The notes beneath the pieces were generated by a model. The model was not told the origin of the DNA. It made no database searches and was given only the letters and a program-made list of their open reading frames with translations. The translations under genes and the position numbers were made by a program. Below are positions 53,696-64,000 of a DNA stretch of 64,000 nucleotides, piece by piece (within the stretch, counting starts at the first letter, position 1; each line of letters begins with the position of its first letter). Source of the stretch: Scylla paramamosain (lineage: Eukaryota > Arthropoda > Malacostraca > Decapoda > Portunidae); contig NC_087183.1 of assembly GCF_035594125.1 (NCBI RefSeq), forward strand, positions 8,409,868-8,473,867, given 5' to 3'.

Positions 53696-54204
53696 GGTAC
53701 ATTTGGCACGTAACTTCTGCCTGCATCATTATACAAACAAATAAAAGATGTAATAAAAAATAAACAAGTGCATAGAAAACAAATAGAATAAAAACCTCGA
53801 AATCGCGGGTGAAAACAATACAAAAATAAGCAAATTATAATAAAAAAAAAAGAAAATTAGTGAATTTAACACTATTATTACCATTACCATCTAACAATCA
53901 TCAGGTATTCTAAGCATTTCTGTTGTACTTCACTGCGTAACACTACAGTCATAACTCTCCGAATCAACACAAAAGATAGTTGGTCCCAGTTTTGCCAGTG
54001 GACTCCTCTACGAAATAAAAAAAAAAAAAAATGGACAGACCCAAATTTGCAGGCCTGTTCCCATATTTGCTATTTATTTATTTTTTTCTTTTCCCACTAA
54101 CTAATAAAATTCTTTCTCCTAAACTACTAACTCCTGAAAACCGTAAGGGAAGGGAGAGTGATTCCTGCGATGGACGGAACAAGAGTGGTAACCGTCACTA
54201 GTAC

Positions 54205-54450
54205 GCTTTCAGTCATCGTACAGTTTTGAAAGTGTCGTACATGACGGATTAGAGTTTATACATCACTCATGTCCAAAGTTATCGTACATACCGGATTAAA
54301 TCATACATCACTACTACGCTTCCAGAGTTACCGTACATGGACGACCTAGAATTCATACAGCACTCTCGTAATTCCAAAGTTATCGTACATGGACGGATTG
54401 GTTCTTACATCGTGCCACATTTCTATAGTTATCGTACATGGACGGAACAG
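54205..54450 (+). repeat. ~55-65 bp minisatellite with TATCGTACATGGACGGA core
   Basis: Four to five diverged units, each with (G)TTATCGTACATGGACGGA-like sequence followed by TACATC(A)CT...CCAAAG. The frame open across it (54,337-54,909) is an artefact of the repeats plus T-rich DNA. Confidence 0.75.
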
Positions 54451-55062
54451 TTTCAACACCTTCAACAGCTGGTGAGTTGTCCTGCGCACCTCAAGTCATT
54501 CGATAAATTCTCAAGCACTTCCGTATCATGTAATAATGTTATCGTCCCACCCATAAATCAGAAGTTACAGTATACGTCTCATTTATTTGTTATTACGATG
54601 GATTTAAACACAGCACATCAACTGTTTTTCCCTTGTCACTTTTTTTTTTTTTTTCATCCCTCTACAAATCCATTATTTTTTTTCTCGTCACTTCTTTTCA
54701 TCCTTAACAAAACATCAACTTTTTTCCTTCCGTTTCGTCTTTATTTCTTTACGAACCTTCAACTATATTTTTCTCCTTTTTTTTTTTTCATGACTAACAT
54801 AAACATCAAACATATTTCCACCTCATCCTTTATTTTCCACGTAATTTCCAAACACACCCCATCATTTATTGTTTCCACCTTTCTGACGGGGACGAAAACT
54901 AAAAATTAAGACGTTTTACTTGGGATCCGCTGTTGCAAGTTTTCAGAAGGCAGCAGGTCCGTTTTCTACACGTATACGCTTGGGTCGCTCCCTTGCCCAG
55001 CTGGAGGCAGTGAGTGTTTCGTAAAAAGTACCGTAAAAAGTTAGCTACTTCCACGACAGTTA

Positions 55063-55099
<37 letters not shown>

Positions 55100-55135
55100 T
55101 AAAATATTGGACGGAAGCAATTACCGGACGATTTC

Positions 55136-55191
<56 letters not shown>

Positions 55192-55255
55192 GTGTGTGTT
55201 TACGTCGTCTTACCTCTATATCGATATGGGAGGAAGAATAAATTATGAACACGTG

Positions 55256-55329
<74 letters not shown>

Positions 55330-55461
55330 TCGAAGCACAGTAACAAAGTATTCATCACACACACACACACACACATACACACACACACATTACCACTACT
55401 CCCAAACTTTCTACCTTAACAGACCACAACTAACGCCGTCTACCAGCCGTAAAAACAACCC

Positions 55462-55492
<31 letters not shown>

Positions 55493-55497
55493 GTAGG
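55063..55497. repeat. Poly(A), (GA)n, (CT)n and (CA)n cluster
   Basis: An A run at 55,063-55,097, GA at 55,138-55,188, CT at 55,257-55,327 and AC at 55,357-55,389 and 55,462-55,488. GA and CT tracts 70 bp apart can pair as a hairpin. Confidence 0.9.
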
Positions 55498-56205
55498 ACA
55501 AACACATTACAAAAGACGACTACCAACTACCACTATAAAAACGCAGTGAACGAACCGCGTCAACGAAAACGAAGAACCCTCTGTACCTGCTGGAGATCCT
55601 GAAGGGGCGATGGTGGAGGTGGTGGAGTTCCTGAAGGCTTGAATGGATGAGGAAGTGACCCTTAACTCTTTCATTGCTCAGGTTAGTCGTTAACATCTAG
55701 AAGGAGACAGGGAAACGAAAGAGTTCTAACTTGGTTCTCTTTCTTCAAGGTTAGAGGAGTTCAAGAGTCGAGTATATAAATAAGGCTCTTTAAACTGATA
55801 GAAAATGAGAAAAAACGAAAGAATACGAAGTTAATCTTGTTTCTCCAGTGTTAGAAAACAACTGAAGAAACGAGTACAAAAATAAGGGTCTATAAATTTA
55901 CAAGTAATCATGAGGAAAAATAAAACAATACGAAATTACAAGGACGAAACGAAAGCATTCTGAGTTAATTTAGTTTCCTCAAGATGAAGGATTATTTAGG
56001 AGCCAAGTAATGGGGAAAAACGATAAAAAAATATCAAGTTACAAGGAAGAAAGGAAAGAATACCAATTTAGAAGGAAGAAACGAAAGAATACTAAGTTAA
56101 TTTTGTTCCTTCAAGGCTAGCGAACCATTGGTGAGACAAGTACAAAAATAAAGGTCTGTATGTAAACTAATAATCACGGAAAAAAATTGTGTTGCAGTGA
56201 AAGAG

Positions 56206-64000
<7,795 letters not shown>

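Noticed and set aside
54337..54909. 190-residue plus-strand frame
   Set aside because: Begins in the TATCGTACATGGACGGA minisatellite and continues in T-rich DNA; amino-acid content follows base content and no domain is visible.

Overview
The window is eukaryotic genomic DNA, most likely from a malacostracan (probably decapod) crustacean. The genes are split by GT-AG introns, and two of the three identified proteins match animal families through residues that can be read here (SEC24A/B, scleraxis/paraxis). The third matches the metazoan KIAA1549 family. The background is packed with very long, nearly pure microsatellites ((CT)n, (GT)n, (GA)n, ACT, AAT, GGT, GGA), which is typical of crab and shrimp genomes. 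The taxon is inferred from this texture and from arthropod-like TTAGG runs; no species-diagnostic gene is present. There is no bacterial operon, CRISPR array or intact transposon.

Layout. 1-5,180: repeat-rich intergenic DNA with two copies of a dispersed short repeat with inverted ends. 5,286-5,900 (+): an unrecognised 204-residue basic, Ser/Arg-rich single-exon ORF with a Cys-containing C-terminus. 5,901-9,500: intergenic, with diverged tandem duplications. About 9,520-9,640: a housekeeping-type promoter and a probable non-coding first exon. 13,985-25,696 (+): Sec24AB, the COPII cargo adaptor. Fourteen coding exons join in frame to 1,340 codons plus stop, and LINE and MITE remnants lie in the introns. 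25,697-37,000: 3' UTR, then gene-poor DNA including a GGACA/GGACG pentamer array. 37,865-42,965 (-): a bHLH factor of the scleraxis/paraxis (SCX/TCF15) type in three exons, with extremely strand-asymmetric introns. 43,000-55,600: probable upstream regulatory DNA of the bHLH gene (paired CREs, a YY1-type motif, a minus-strand TATA), then a large microsatellite field. 56,206-64,000 (-): a single-pass mucin-like membrane protein of the KIAA1549/KIAA1549L (UPF0606) family. Ten exons are visible and the 5' end lies beyond the window.

The three recognised genes act in unrelated processes: ER export, mesoderm/tendon-type transcription control, and a mucin-like surface protein. Nothing suggests a shared pathway. 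The most unusual points are the Thr-Thr-Asp mucin ectodomain encoded by a microsatellite, microsatellites that form splice-site context, a one-base frame problem (or 47-bp mini-intron) in the KIAA1549-like tail, the unidentified 204-residue protein, and a dispersed MITE-like family. I found no convincing new multi-gene system.
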